Below are positions 25,201 through 34,105 of a stretch of DNA of 64,000 nt, piece after piece (the stretch's first letter is position 1; the number at the start of each line of letters is the position of its first letter). The DNA is taken from the NCBI RefSeq assembly GCF_003261635.1, contig NZ_QFXK01000029.1:186001-250000 (forward strand), written 5' to 3'. The notes beneath the pieces were generated by a model that ran no database searches, had not been told where the DNA came from, and worked only from the letters and a program-made list of their open reading frames with translations. The stretch comes from Kribbella monticola (GTDB taxonomy: Bacteria; Actinomycetota; Actinomycetes; Propionibacteriales; Kribbellaceae). The position numbers were made by a program, and so were the translations under genes.

Positions 25201-25830
25201 AACGCGGTCGACAACGGCGGCGGCGAGGTCCGCGACAACGTCTTCGAGAACCTCTCGGCGACCTTGACGTGGCGGGCGGCCGGCTTCGCGGTCTACGGCG
25301 GCACCAACAACATCTTCCGCAACCTGTACGTCGCGGACATGCTGGTGTACTCCGGGATCACGATCAGCTCGCTCGACTTCGGCATCCCGATGAACGGCTT
25401 CGGCGCCACCCCGCCGACGGTCTTCCAGAACGTCTCGGTGGTCCGGGCGGGCGGGCACTTCTGGGGCAACCAGACGTTCCCGGGGATCTGGATCTTCTCG
25501 GCCTCGAAGATCTTCCAGGGCATCCGGGTGTCCGATGTGGACATCGTCGACCCGACGTACTCCGGGATCATGTTCCAGACCAACTACGTCGGCGGCCAAC
25601 CGCAGTTCCCGGTCGCCGACACGGTCTTCACCAACATCACCATCTCCGGCGCCCGCAAGAGCGGCGACGCCTTCGACGCCAAGTCCGGCTTCGGTATCTG
25701 GGCCAACGAACTCCCCGAACCCAACCAGGGCCCCGCCGTAGGCACCGCCACCTTCAACAACCTCACCCTCACCAACAACGCGGTCGACATCCGCAACACC
25801 ACAACAACCTTCACCATCACCCGCAACTGA
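22225..25830 (+). CDS. Secreted multidomain alpha-1,3-glucanase (mycodextranase), GH87
   Basis: The 1201-residue protein starts at ATG 22225 (AGGAGAGG eleven bases upstream) with a basic signal peptide cut near residue 42. Then come a discoidin-like CBM32 domain (about 48-180), a fibronectin type III domain (185-270), a second CBM32 (285-420), two CARDB-like domains (430-660), a CBM35/6-like domain beginning HLEAEDASVGGG (665-800), and a parallel beta-helix to the end. D963 in FADGIN and D986-D987 in TGDDSF have the same 23-residue spacing that I recall for the three catalytic aspartates of GH87. GH87 enzymes cut alpha-1,3-glucan, a fungal wall polymer, so the substrate is extracellular. An operator-like dyad precedes it. 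Confidence 0.85.
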   Translation: MRTKPQKWRLLAALLAGSLTLSAGPMISAAGLSPGATASAAVLAGPNLAAGKAASASSSTQNYTAGNVTDGNQGSYWESANNAFPQWVQVDLGSAVSTNQVVLKLPTSGWGSRNQTLAVQGSTDGQNFNDLSASASRAFNTPNNTATIDYGASTARYIRILITANTGWPAGQLSELEVYGPATGDTQAPTAPGNLAFTEPAAGQIKLTWTASTDNVGVTGYDVYANGGLRTTVAGNVLTYTDTQPTSTAVSYFVRAKDAIGNQSPNSSTVTRPGSGGPGTNLAVGKPITASGSVFTFVATNANDDNVQTYWEGNANPATLTTQLGANADLSSIVIRLNPDSAWGNRTQTFSILGREQSATAFTTIVGSASYNFSPSTGNTVTIPVSARVADVRLNFTANTGAPAGQVAELQVMGVPAPNPDLTVSGVSWTPTAPVETDSITLRATVNNSGNAAAPASDVNFYLGTTKVGTAAVPTLAAGASTTVTASIGSRDAGSYPVSAKVDEANSVIEQNDSNNTANSASPLVVTQVASSDLIASSVSWSPGNPAAGNTVTFSVAIKNQGSIASASGAHGITLTVLSGSTVVKTLTGSYSGAIAAGATTPAVSLGTWTAANGRYSVRVVLADDANELPVKRTNNTSEKPLFVGRGANMPYDHLEAEDASVGGGATVIGPNRTIGDLAGEASGRKAVTLNSNGSFVEFTTRASTNTLVTRFSIPDSAGGGGIDSTINVYVNGAFHKALPLTSKYSWLYGAESGPGNSPGAGGPRHIYDEASIMLDSSFPAGTKIKLQKDPANTTNYAIDFVDTEQVAPIANPGAGYAVPAGFSQQDVQNALDKVRQDSTLTGVYLPAGDYQTSGKFNVYGKPIKVVGAGPWYTKFHAPTTQENSDVGFDSQSSANGSTFSGFAYFGNYTSRIDGPGKVFNFAGTSNMTIDNIWVEHMICMYWGANTDNSTIKNSRIRDTFADGINMTNGSAGNTVSNNDARSTGDDSFALFNAVDNGGGEVRDNVFENLSATLTWRAAGFAVYGGTNNIFRNLYVADMLVYSGITISSLDFGIPMNGFGATPPTVFQNVSVVRAGGHFWGNQTFPGIWIFSASKIFQGIRVSDVDIVDPTYSGIMFQTNYVGGQPQFPVADTVFTNITISGARKSGDAFDAKSGFGIWANELPEPNQGPAVGTATFNNLTLTNNAVDIRNTTTTFTITRN

Positions 25831-25845
25831 CCCCGCGCTGAACAG

Positions 25846-25886
25846 ACGGCGGCCGCCGGAGGTCCAACCCCTCCCGCGACCGCCGT
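25846..25886 (+). terminator. Probable terminator after the glucanase gene
   Basis: ACGGCGG (25846-25852) pairs with CCGCCGT (25880-25886), and inside them GGAGG pairs with CCTCC. The stem is GC-rich and lies 16 bases after the stop codon. Confidence 0.5.
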
Positions 25887-25985
25887 TCCCATCTGCCCCG
25901 CCCTGGCCCCCAAATCCCCAACAAAACAAGACATCCCCCATGCAACGGTTTCCTTTTGCATGCCGCGCTCCTGGGGGACCATCCA

Positions 25986-26498
25986 ATGCCGATCCACGTC
26001 TTCGTCGACGAAACCAAGTCCAAAGGCCTCCTGATGGCCGCCGCCCGCTGCCCCGCCGACGACGTCGCCGTCAACCGCAAGGCCCTCCGCTCCCTCCTCC
26101 TACCAGGCCAGGAACGCCTGCATTTCAACAACGAAAACCCGACCCGCAGGAAGAAGATCCTCGACACCATCGCCGGTTTCCGAATGCTGGTGGACATCTA
26201 CCAAGCAGATCGTGCAACGGCGGCCAACCGAAGTCGGTGTCTCCAGGCGATAGTGCGAGACAACGCCGAGGTCGCTGAGCGACTGGTGATCGAACGAGAC
26301 GAGCCGAACGTGGACAGCGATGGCCGCGCTCTCCGCGCAGCGAGCAGCCAGTTCGACTGCCGGAATCTGCGGTGGGATCTACTGGCTCCCAAAGCGGATC
26401 CGTTGCTCTGGGTCCCGGATGGGGTCGCCTGGGCTTGGATGCGAGGCGGCGACTGGCGGCGCAGGGTGGCGGCGTACTGCGAAGAACGGGCGCTATAA
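25986..26498 (+). CDS. Small RNase H-like (DUF3800-like) protein
   Basis: The 170-residue protein begins MPIHVFVDETKSKGLLMAAA, a first strand with D and E that recalls DUF3800 RNase H-fold proteins (there DESG). It continues with LHFNNENPTRRKKILDTIAGF and ends with WVPDGVAWAWMRGGDWRRR. GGGGGA is seven bases before ATG 25986, which decides the start over an ATG ten codons upstream. It stands alone between the glucanase and a convergent regulator gene. DUF3800 proteins often go with mobile or defence genes, but none lies nearby. The family call is tentative. Confidence 0.65.
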   Translation: MPIHVFVDETKSKGLLMAAARCPADDVAVNRKALRSLLLPGQERLHFNNENPTRRKKILDTIAGFRMLVDIYQADRATAANRSRCLQAIVRDNAEVAERLVIERDEPNVDSDGRALRAASSQFDCRNLRWDLLAPKADPLLWVPDGVAWAWMRGGDWRRRVAAYCEERAL

Positions 26499-26580
26499 AG
26501 CGCGAGACCCGGCACGCCCACCGTCCGGTAGGCTTCCGGGTCCACTTCCGGGGGACTCTTGTCCCCAGGCATCAACAACT

Positions 26581-27639
26581 CTACCTGCTGACGTCTCGGA
26601 TGTCTGCTGGACTACCAGGGGCAGATTGATCTGCCCCTGGATGGCCCGGTAGGTGGGTTAGGTGGCGGGGTGGGGTGGGGGTGGTTAGGAGGGGGCGGGC
26701 TGCCGGGGTCAGGGAGTGGTGGGCTGTGCCGGCGGTGCGGTGGGTGGTGATGAGGCCGGCGTTGCGGAGTACTCGGGCGTGTTCGCTGGCTGATGCCAGG
26801 GAGATGCCGGTGCGGCGGGCCAGTTGGGTGGTGCTGGCCGAGGCGCTGAGGGCACGGAGTACGGCGGCTCTGGTGCGGCCGAGTAGGTCAGCGAGGGCGT
26901 CGGTGGTGTCGTCGGTTTCGTCGGCGAGCGGGAGTTCGGCGCAGGGGTAGACGAGGACGGGGCGGCGATGAGGCAGGTCGAGGACCAGGCACTCGGCGGT
27001 GAACGGCGACGGGTAGAGCTGGAGACCGCGGCCGTTGAGGTGCGCGTCGTAGCGCCGCCCCTCGTCCAGTCCGTACGTCGTCAGCGTCGGCGCGTCCCAG
27101 GTGACGTCGGGATGCAGGTTGCCGAGCAATTCGTCGATACCGCCGTGCAACAGCGACCGCGAGCGGATCGCCAGGTCGGCGCCGTGACGTCGCTCGAGTT
27201 CTGCTGCTCCGGGCGCGAGTACGTGCTGATGAAAATCCCGTACGGCGTTGCCGAGCGCGCGCCGTGATCCTGCCCGACCGGCCAGCAGCCCCTGCATGAA
27301 CTGATCGGTTTCGGCCGGCACCCAAGGCCCGAGCTCGTCCTGTACCAACTCCGTCGGCGCCTCCATCAAGACCTCGATCGCCGCATCCAACCCCGGCGAC
27401 GAGACCTCAGGCGTCAGGAAGTCCGGAAACTGTCCGCCCGGCGCGATCAGCTTGAACAGCGGGCGCATCGACGGCCGGACCAGCGGTACCGCCTGGCGTC
27501 GCCAGCGTCGCGCGACCGGCGGGATCGCCCGGTCCCCCAGCGCCCGCGCGGCCAGCGCCGCCTCCCACAGCGGCTCCGGCTCGACCGGAAACGTGATCCG
27601 CGCGAGATCGGCAGGCATGAAGTGGATCCGGATGATCAC
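26581..27639 (-). CDS. ArsR-type winged-helix regulator with N-terminal DUF5937-like domain
   Basis: The 352-residue protein starts at GTG 27639 with IIRIHFMPADLARITF, the N-terminal block of a common actinobacterial regulator type. Its DNA-binding domain is C-terminal: TDALADLLGRTRAAVLRAL, then TTQLARRTGISLASASEHARVLRNAGLI as the recognition part (near residues 270-300). Ligand and targets are unknown. Its last codons run through a perfect 26-bp palindrome and a G-rich tract (plus strand). It is convergent with the gene at 25986. Confidence 0.85.
   Translation of the reverse strand: MIIRIHFMPADLARITFPVEPEPLWEAALAARALGDRAIPPVARRWRRQAVPLVRPSMRPLFKLIAPGGQFPDFLTPEVSSPGLDAAIEVLMEAPTELVQDELGPWVPAETDQFMQGLLAGRAGSRRALGNAVRDFHQHVLAPGAAELERRHGADLAIRSRSLLHGGIDELLGNLHPDVTWDAPTLTTYGLDEGRRYDAHLNGRGLQLYPSPFTAECLVLDLPHRRPVLVYPCAELPLADETDDTTDALADLLGRTRAAVLRALSASASTTQLARRTGISLASASEHARVLRNAGLITTHRTAGTAHHSLTPAARPLLTTPTPPRHLTHLPGHPGADQSAPGSPADIRDVSR
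26615..26640. terminator. Perfect palindrome inside the 3' end of the arsR-type gene
   Basis: CCAGGGGCAGAT and its exact complement are separated by TG. The hairpin lies between convergent genes and within the last 20 codons of the leftward one; it probably ends transcription of the rightward gene and perhaps of both. Confidence 0.6.
26667..26684 (+). other. G-quadruplex-prone tract
   Basis: GGGGTGGGGTGGGGGTGG has runs of four or five G separated by single T, followed by further G runs to 26699. The G-rich strand is the template for the leftward regulator gene. Confidence 0.5.
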
Positions 27640-27778
27640 CCACCCGATTCTGCCTGCACCCAGGCCCCACCAACAGACCACCCGTGGCGGCCCGAGAACT
27701 GAGGACCTAGGAACTGAGCGCTTCGGGTGTGGCCGAAACCGGTCGAGGGCGCGGGGTGGGAGCGCTGACGCTGGGGCG

Positions 27779-28774
27779 ATGAAGCCTCGACGTATCGCGA
27801 CCGCCGCCGCCCTCAGTGCCGCCATCGCCGTAGCTGTTCAACCTCCAGCCGCCCAGGCCACCCATCCCCACCGCCCGAGCACGTACGTCGTCTCCACTGT
27901 CCCCGGCGACACTCCAGAGGGCATCGCCGTCACCAACGACGGCACGATGTATGTCACCAGCGTCGGCACCGGCGCCGTCTACCGCGGCTCGACCAGACAG
28001 CCGAACCTCCGTCCCTGGCTCCCCGCCGGCAGCGACGGCCGTACGTCGGCAACAGGTATCCACGTCGACCGCTGGGGCCGCGTCCTCATCGCCGGCGCCA
28101 GTACGTCGAAGCTCTACCTGTACGACGCCCTCGGCCACCTCCTCGCAGTACGAGCGGCCCAGGAGGGCTCGTTCCTCAACGACTTCGCGATCACCGCCGA
28201 TGCCGTCTACGTCACCGACTCGGCCCACAACCAGATCTGGCGCGCACCCCTCACCGCCCGCGGCCTCGGGGACCTCGAACCCTGGCTGACCCGCGACCAG
28301 CTCCAGCCCACGCCGTACTTCCTCAACGGCATCGTCACCGACGGCCGCACCCTGCTCGTCGGCGAGCAGGGCCAGGACGTCACCTATCGCATCGACCTGC
28401 GCTCCCGCCAGGTCAGCACGCTCGCCATCACCGGCGCGAACGGGATCCTCTCCGGCGACGGCTACCTCCTCGAAGGCAGCCGCCTGTACGCCGTCTACAA
28501 CGCCGGCGGCGGCAAGTACGTCACCCGCCTCGCCTGGCTCAACCGCGACTGGACCGCGGCCCGCATCCTCGCCGACTCCCGGCCCGCTGCTGCCAACACC
28601 ACTCCCACCACGTTGGCCAGAGATGCCGGTCGCCTGCTGTGGGTGAACAGTCAGCTCGACGCGGCACCCGGCACCCCGCCGTACACGGTGTCTGTCGTTC
28701 CAGAACTCCAGCTCGCCACCAGACCGGCAGAAGATGTTGCCTGTAGCAATAATTTGTGTTCGGTGGGCTGGTGA
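27779..28774 (+). CDS. Secreted SMP-30/NHL-like beta-propeller protein
   Basis: The 331-residue protein has a signal peptide (RRIATAAALSAAIAVAVQ, cleavage near AQA) and no lipobox. Blade-like repeats follow: GIAVTNDGTMYVTSVGTGAVY, GIHVDRWGRVLIAG, FAITADAVYVTDS and GIVTDGRTLLVGEQG. The pattern resembles SMP-30/gluconolactonase-like propellers of the cell exterior; no metal site is identified with confidence. It ends three bases before the convergent oxidoreductase gene. GACGCT six bases before the ATG may be a weak leaderless -10 element. Two cysteines near the C-terminus (ACSNNLC) could form a disulfide. Confidence 0.8.
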   Translation: MKPRRIATAAALSAAIAVAVQPPAAQATHPHRPSTYVVSTVPGDTPEGIAVTNDGTMYVTSVGTGAVYRGSTRQPNLRPWLPAGSDGRTSATGIHVDRWGRVLIAGASTSKLYLYDALGHLLAVRAAQEGSFLNDFAITADAVYVTDSAHNQIWRAPLTARGLGDLEPWLTRDQLQPTPYFLNGIVTDGRTLLVGEQGQDVTYRIDLRSRQVSTLAITGANGILSGDGYLLEGSRLYAVYNAGGGKYVTRLAWLNRDWTAARILADSRPAAANTTPTTLARDAGRLLWVNSQLDAAPGTPPYTVSVVPELQLATRPAEDVACSNNLCSVGW

Positions 28775-28777
28775 ACG

Positions 28778-29398
28778 CTACGAACCGACCCCGATCTTGC
28801 CGCGGTGGCGCGCCGGCCGGTCGATCTGGTCGACCAGCGCGATCGCGAAGTCGGCGTAGGAGATGAGGTTGGTCGCATCGGCCGGGAGGACGCGGTATTC
28901 GCCGGTGCGAGTGGGGTCCGCGTGGTTGAAGTCGCCGGACGGGGCAATCGACACCCAGTCCAGCGCGGAAACATCGAAGACGTTTGCCGCGGCTGCGTGG
29001 GCCAGGTAGAAGGAGCGGTACTCCTGCGGATAGGAAGGGGTGTCCATCAGCAGTACCCCGGCTTCGGTGGGCAGGATCGAGGCGAGACCGACCCAGAGCA
29101 GCCGCGGTACGCCGGCCTTGGTCAACCCGTCGACCAGCGACTCGGCGGTCGAGGTGAAGAACGTGGCCGGGTCGGCACTCGCACCGTCGTACACGGCCGC
29201 GACGACCGCGACGTGTCCCTTGCTCAGCCGCTCCACGTCGGCGGCCGACGTCACATCACCCGCGACCAGCCCCGGCAGATCGGCGTACCGGCTGGGATCG
29301 CGGACGACCGCAGTCACCTCGTGCCCACGGCTCCGTGCTTCCTCGACCACAGCACGCCCTGCCCTGCCGCCTGCTCCGAAGACCAGCAGCTTGCTCAT
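28778..29398 (-). CDS. NAD(P)H-binding oxidoreductase (atypical SDR, NmrA/YwnB-like)
   Basis: The 206-residue protein starts LLVFGAGGRAGRAVV, a GxGGxxG Rossmann motif, followed by GHEVTAVVRDPSR and VAGDVTSAADV. This is the short NAD(P)H-binding type used as quinone or flavin reductases or as redox-sensing proteins. GGAGG lies six bases before ATG 29398. It is divergent from the hxlR gene at 29478; HxlR regulators often control exactly such a neighbouring reductase, so a redox or electrophile response is likely. Confidence 0.85.
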   Translation of the reverse strand: MSKLLVFGAGGRAGRAVVEEARSRGHEVTAVVRDPSRYADLPGLVAGDVTSAADVERLSKGHVAVVAAVYDGASADPATFFTSTAESLVDGLTKAGVPRLLWVGLASILPTEAGVLLMDTPSYPQEYRSFYLAHAAAANVFDVSALDWVSIAPSGDFNHADPTRTGEYRVLPADATNLISYADFAIALVDQIDRPARHRGKIGVGS

Positions 29399-29445
29399 CT
29401 GAACCTCCTCGATCGGTTGGTGCTGCGACCGTAGGCGGCGACCTG

Positions 29446-29461
29446 GTTACCGATCGGATAC
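29446..29461. promoter_or_regulatory. 16-bp dyad, likely HxlR operator
   Basis: GT-N2-CCGATCGG-N2-AC lies in the 79-bp space between divergent reductase and hxlR genes, four bases before the -10 element of the latter. Confidence 0.5.
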
Positions 29462-29465
29462 TCGC

Positions 29466-29471
29466 TAGGCT
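29466..29471 (+). promoter_or_regulatory. -10 element TAGGCT of a leaderless promoter
   Basis: TAGGCT is six bases from ATG 29478; no ribosome binding site is present. Confidence 0.6.
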
Positions 29472-29477
29472 GGTCGG

Positions 29478-29852
29478 ATGGAGCCGTTGCGCGCGGACAT
29501 GTTCGAGGAGATCTGCCCGTCGAGCCTGAACCCGATCCGGTTCGGCGGCGACAAGTGGGCCGGCCTGGTGATCCGCTGCCTCGAAGACGGCCCCCGCCGG
29601 TACTCCGAACTTCGCGTCCCCCTGCACCGGGTGACCCCGAAGGTGCTCACCCAGTCCCTCCGCCTGCTCGAACGCGACGGCCTGATCCGCCGCACCGAGT
29701 ACGCCGTACCGGTGCGTCGTGTCGAATACGAACTGACACCTCTCGGCCGCAGCATGCTCGGTCCCATGCGCATCGCCTGCGAATGGACCGCCGACCACTG
29801 GGACGAACTCCTCGACGCCCGCGAGTCAACCGCCGCGGCAGGCAACGAATAG
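29478..29852 (+). CDS. HxlR-family transcriptional regulator
   Basis: The 124-residue protein is a minimal HxlR winged helix: CPSSLNPIRFGGDKWAGLVIRCL, GPRRYSELRVPLHRVTPKVLTQSLRLLERDGLI, and VEYELTPLGRSML. The usual redox-active cysteine near the N-terminus is present (C in EEICPSS), so it may sense thiol-reactive compounds. It is divergent from an NAD(P)H-binding reductase gene with a dyad between them. The start is leaderless. Confidence 0.88.
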   Translation: MEPLRADMFEEICPSSLNPIRFGGDKWAGLVIRCLEDGPRRYSELRVPLHRVTPKVLTQSLRLLERDGLIRRTEYAVPVRRVEYELTPLGRSMLGPMRIACEWTADHWDELLDARESTAAAGNE

Positions 29853-29884
29853 GCCGCGCTCTCCCCCTCAGAGCGCGGCCCGGC

Positions 29885-30031
29885 TCACCAGCGCGGTTGG
29901 GGCAGCAGGTGGGTTCTGGTACGGCGTACGCGGCGTTCGCGGGCGTGGACGCGGCGGCGCGCGGCACGGGAGATCCGGCGCTTCGGCTCCGGCATCGGCT
30001 GCTCGGCGACCGGCTCGGTCTGCTGGTACAT
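29885..30031 (-). CDS. Small very basic protein
   Basis: A 48-residue frame starts at ATG 30031 with GGGAGGAG placed five bases upstream, a strong ribosome binding site. The product begins MYQQTEPVAEQP and its second half is arginine-rich (RRISRAARRRVHARERRVRR). Such short basic actinobacterial proteins may bind nucleic acids or be ribosome-associated; no family is claimed. It lies alone between the hxlR and marR genes on the opposite strand. The ribosome binding site and composition are the reasons to believe it. Confidence 0.55.
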   Translation of the reverse strand: MYQQTEPVAEQPMPEPKRRISRAARRRVHARERRVRRTRTHLLPQPRW

Positions 30032-30102
30032 CGTGGCTCCTCCCATGAACGGCAACGGTCCTGGGATGCACGAACTGGTGGATCGGTTCCCGCTGATCGC
30101 GA

Positions 30103-30121
30103 TCGTGGGGAGCGCCAACGA
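30103..30121. promoter_or_regulatory. MarR operator copy 1 (TCGTTGG-N5-CCAACGA type)
   Basis: TCGTGGG-N5-CCAACGA, one mismatch from a perfect dyad, lies directly before the -10 element of the marR gene, so it would mediate autoregulation. Confidence 0.7.
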
Positions 30122-30122
30122 C

Positions 30123-30128
30123 TAGGCT
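30123..30128 (+). promoter_or_regulatory. -10 element TAGGCT of the leaderless marR promoter
   Basis: TAGGCT is six bases before GTG 30135 and abuts the operator at 30103-30121. Confidence 0.6.
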
Positions 30129-30134
30129 GAAGGC

Positions 30135-30572
30135 GTGGAAGAGAAGACGCCGAGCGTGTTGCTGACTACGCCCAGTTGGTTGCTCACCCAGACCGCGATG
30201 CACGCGCAGCGGATCGTCGCCGAGGCGTTCGCGGCCGAGAACTCGCGCGGCTACCACTTCCGGCTGCTGGCCACCCTGATGGAGTTCGGGCCGTCCAGCC
30301 AGGCCGCGCTCGGGCGGCATACCGGGATCGATCGCAGCGACATCGTGGCTACGGTCAACGAACTCGTCGCGGCCGGGTACGTCGAACGGTCCCCCGACCC
30401 CGCCGACGGACGCCGCAACATCATCAGCCTGACCACCGCGGGCAAGCGTCGCCACCGACACCTCAGCGAACTCGTCGACACGATCCAGGACAAGATCTTC
30501 GCCCCGCTGTCCAGTACGGAACGCGCCACCCTGGCCGGCCTGCTCACCAAGGTCCTCGCTCACCACAGCTGA
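30135..30572 (+). CDS. MarR-family transcriptional regulator
   Basis: The 145-residue protein has the MarR winged helix: YHFRLLATLMEFGPSSQAALG, GIDRSDIVATVNELVAAGYVER and PADGRRNIISLTTAGKRR, with helices at both ends for dimerisation (LSELVDTIQDKIFAPL). One operator copy lies at its own promoter and two more at the next gene, all of the type TCGTTGG-N5-CCAACGA, so it almost certainly represses both. Its ligand is unknown. Confidence 0.9.
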   Translation: MEEKTPSVLLTTPSWLLTQTAMHAQRIVAEAFAAENSRGYHFRLLATLMEFGPSSQAALGRHTGIDRSDIVATVNELVAAGYVERSPDPADGRRNIISLTTAGKRRHRHLSELVDTIQDKIFAPLSSTERATLAGLLTKVLAHHS

Positions 30573-30586
30573 GTAATTCCAGCAAA

Positions 30587-30605
30587 TCATTGGCGTGGCC
30601 AACGA
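30587..30605. promoter_or_regulatory. MarR operator copy 2
   Basis: TCATTGG-N5-CCAACGA, 19 bases, lies 28 bases before copy 3. The two flank ATACCTGTATTG, where the promoter of the next gene should be. Confidence 0.75.
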
Positions 30606-30614
30606 ATACCTGTA

Positions 30615-30633
30615 TTGTTGGCGCCACCAACGA
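30615..30633. promoter_or_regulatory. MarR operator copy 3
   Basis: TTGTTGG-N5-CCAACGA, 19 bases, ends 15 bases before ATG 30649. The 28-bp register to copy 2 is close to three helical turns. Confidence 0.75.
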
Positions 30634-30648
30634 TTTGAGGAGAACATC

Positions 30649-31047
30649 ATGACGCTGACCTTCGGCCCGCAGCTGATCGGCCAGACCGAGAAGACTCTGC
30701 AAGCACTCCTGCGCCAGGCCCTGGCCGGCACCGGCCTCGACGAGCGGCTCTGGGTCGCATTGCGGCTTGCCAACCAGCCCGACGGTTCGCCGCTTCGCGA
30801 GCGGGTCGCCGACCTGGCGCAATTCGGCGACGCCGACGACCTCGTCGCGATCTTGGAGCAACGACAGCTCGTGGCGAACGACGCGCCCACCGCCACCGGG
30901 CACGCCCTGCTGGAAAGCGTTCTCGCCAAATCGGCGGAGTTGAGCGGCCCGTTGTGGACCGACCTGCCCAACGCCGACGCGGCCGCGCAGGCCCTGACCG
31001 AACTCCTCACCCGAGCCCGAGCCGCCCTCGCCCGCACGGCCGACTGA
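30649..31047 (+). CDS. MarR-like small protein, target of the adjacent MarR
   Basis: The 132-residue protein starts at ATG 30649 behind GAGGAG. It reads FGPQLIGQTEKTLQALLRQAL, LDERLWVALRLA, LRERVADLAQFGDADDLVAIL and TATGHALLESVLAKSAELSGPLW. The order of helices resembles a MarR fold, but the recognition helix and wing are weak, so DNA binding is uncertain. It is controlled by twin operators. An upstream extension to 30595 would run through the operator and is rejected. Confidence 0.75.
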   Translation: MTLTFGPQLIGQTEKTLQALLRQALAGTGLDERLWVALRLANQPDGSPLRERVADLAQFGDADDLVAILEQRQLVANDAPTATGHALLESVLAKSAELSGPLWTDLPNADAAAQALTELLTRARAALARTAD

Positions 31048-31197
31048 GTCATGTGACGCCGTTCACTAGTGGCCCCGTTCGGCGCAGATCGGGGGCGACT
31101 GGGCGACGCACCAGTACCACGGCTGGTCCGGCATTGGTAGAAAGGGGATCGGGCGCGCTTCCGGCGTACCGACAGCTTTCAACGAGGAGTCCGCGAC

Positions 31198-33177
<1,980 letters not shown>

Positions 33178-33219
33178 CACACCCCGAGCCGACAACCTCG
33201 GCCGGAACCGCACTACGTA

Positions 33220-33259
33220 AACCAGCCTGCACGCCGGCCGCTCGGCGTGCAGGCTGGTT
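33220..33259. terminator. Bidirectional terminator hairpin
   Basis: AACCAGCCTGCACGCCG pairs perfectly with its complement at 33243-33259 over a 6-base loop, between the convergent acsA and FG-GAP genes. Confidence 0.9.
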
Positions 33260-33264
33260 GTGGG

Positions 33265-34095
33265 TCAGTAGCGGACTATGCCTTGCGAGCTCGTCTTGTT
33301 GCCGTCCCAGTCGCCTACTACTGGGAGGTCGCCGGTGTCGCCGTAGCGGATCGATTCGGTGGTTTCGGTGGGGTCGATGCCGCTCATGCGGAAGTAGAAG
33401 GTGGCGTTGGCGGGGTTGAAAAGGCCTGGTTCGTCGCGGCCGTCGCCGTTCCAGTCGCCGATGAGCGGTTTCCAGTAGGGATCGCCGTAGTGGATCGAGC
33501 GGGTGGTGCCGTCCGGCAGGCGGAGGTCGAACGTGGCGGCCGACGCGCGGTAGACGCCGACGTCCGTGATGCCGTCGCCGTTCCAGTCGCCGGTGAGCGG
33601 GAGCTGGTACGGCGTACCGAAGGTGACGCTCGTCGTGCTGCCGTCGGCCGCGCGCTTGGTGAAGGTGCCGGTCGACGGTGTGTAGGCGCCGACCTCGTCG
33701 GTGCCGTCGCCGTTCCAATCACCGGTGATCGGGCGGTCGCCGACGTTGCCGAAGGCAATTGTTGTCTCGCCGACGCCGCCGGTGAACGAGTTCGTCAGGA
33801 AGAACTTGCGCTCGTCGGGGCTGTACGCCGCCGGGCTGTCACCGCCGGCGCCGTCCCAGTTGCCGGCCAGTGGGACCATCGGAGTGTTGCCGTAGGCAAA
33901 GGCCGGGATGGTCGCGGTTCCCGAGGTCCTGCTGTTGGACAAATACCAGGTGAATGTGCAGATCGCGGTCGGCGCCGCAGCCTTCGCGGGCTTCGCAGCA
34001 AAGTTCGAGAAGACAGTGGGCGCGGCGATCACGGCGGCAGCGACCGCGGCCGCGACACCGGCGGTGATCACTTGGCTGAAGAGCTGGGTACGCAT
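33265..34095 (-). CDS. Secreted FG-GAP/VCBS repeat protein
   Basis: The 276-residue protein has a signal peptide (VITAGVAAAVAAAVIAAP, cleavage near AKA) and then about five repeats of roughly 45 residues, each with a core like PLTGDWNGDGITDVGVYR. The DxNxDGxxD loops match calcium-binding FG-GAP/VCBS blades, so it is probably an extracellular propeller or solenoid stabilised by calcium. There is no catalytic domain. It ends ten bases before the Tat-exported glycosidase-like gene, which is on the same strand and upstream, so the two are probably co-transcribed and may act on one surface. Confidence 0.82.
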   Translation of the reverse strand: MRTQLFSQVITAGVAAAVAAAVIAAPTVFSNFAAKPAKAAAPTAICTFTWYLSNSRTSGTATIPAFAYGNTPMVPLAGNWDGAGGDSPAAYSPDERKFFLTNSFTGGVGETTIAFGNVGDRPITGDWNGDGTDEVGAYTPSTGTFTKRAADGSTTSVTFGTPYQLPLTGDWNGDGITDVGVYRASAATFDLRLPDGTTRSIHYGDPYWKPLIGDWNGDGRDEPGLFNPANATFYFRMSGIDPTETTESIRYGDTGDLPVVGDWDGNKTSSQGIVRY

Positions 34096-34105
34096 CTCGT
34101 TCCCC

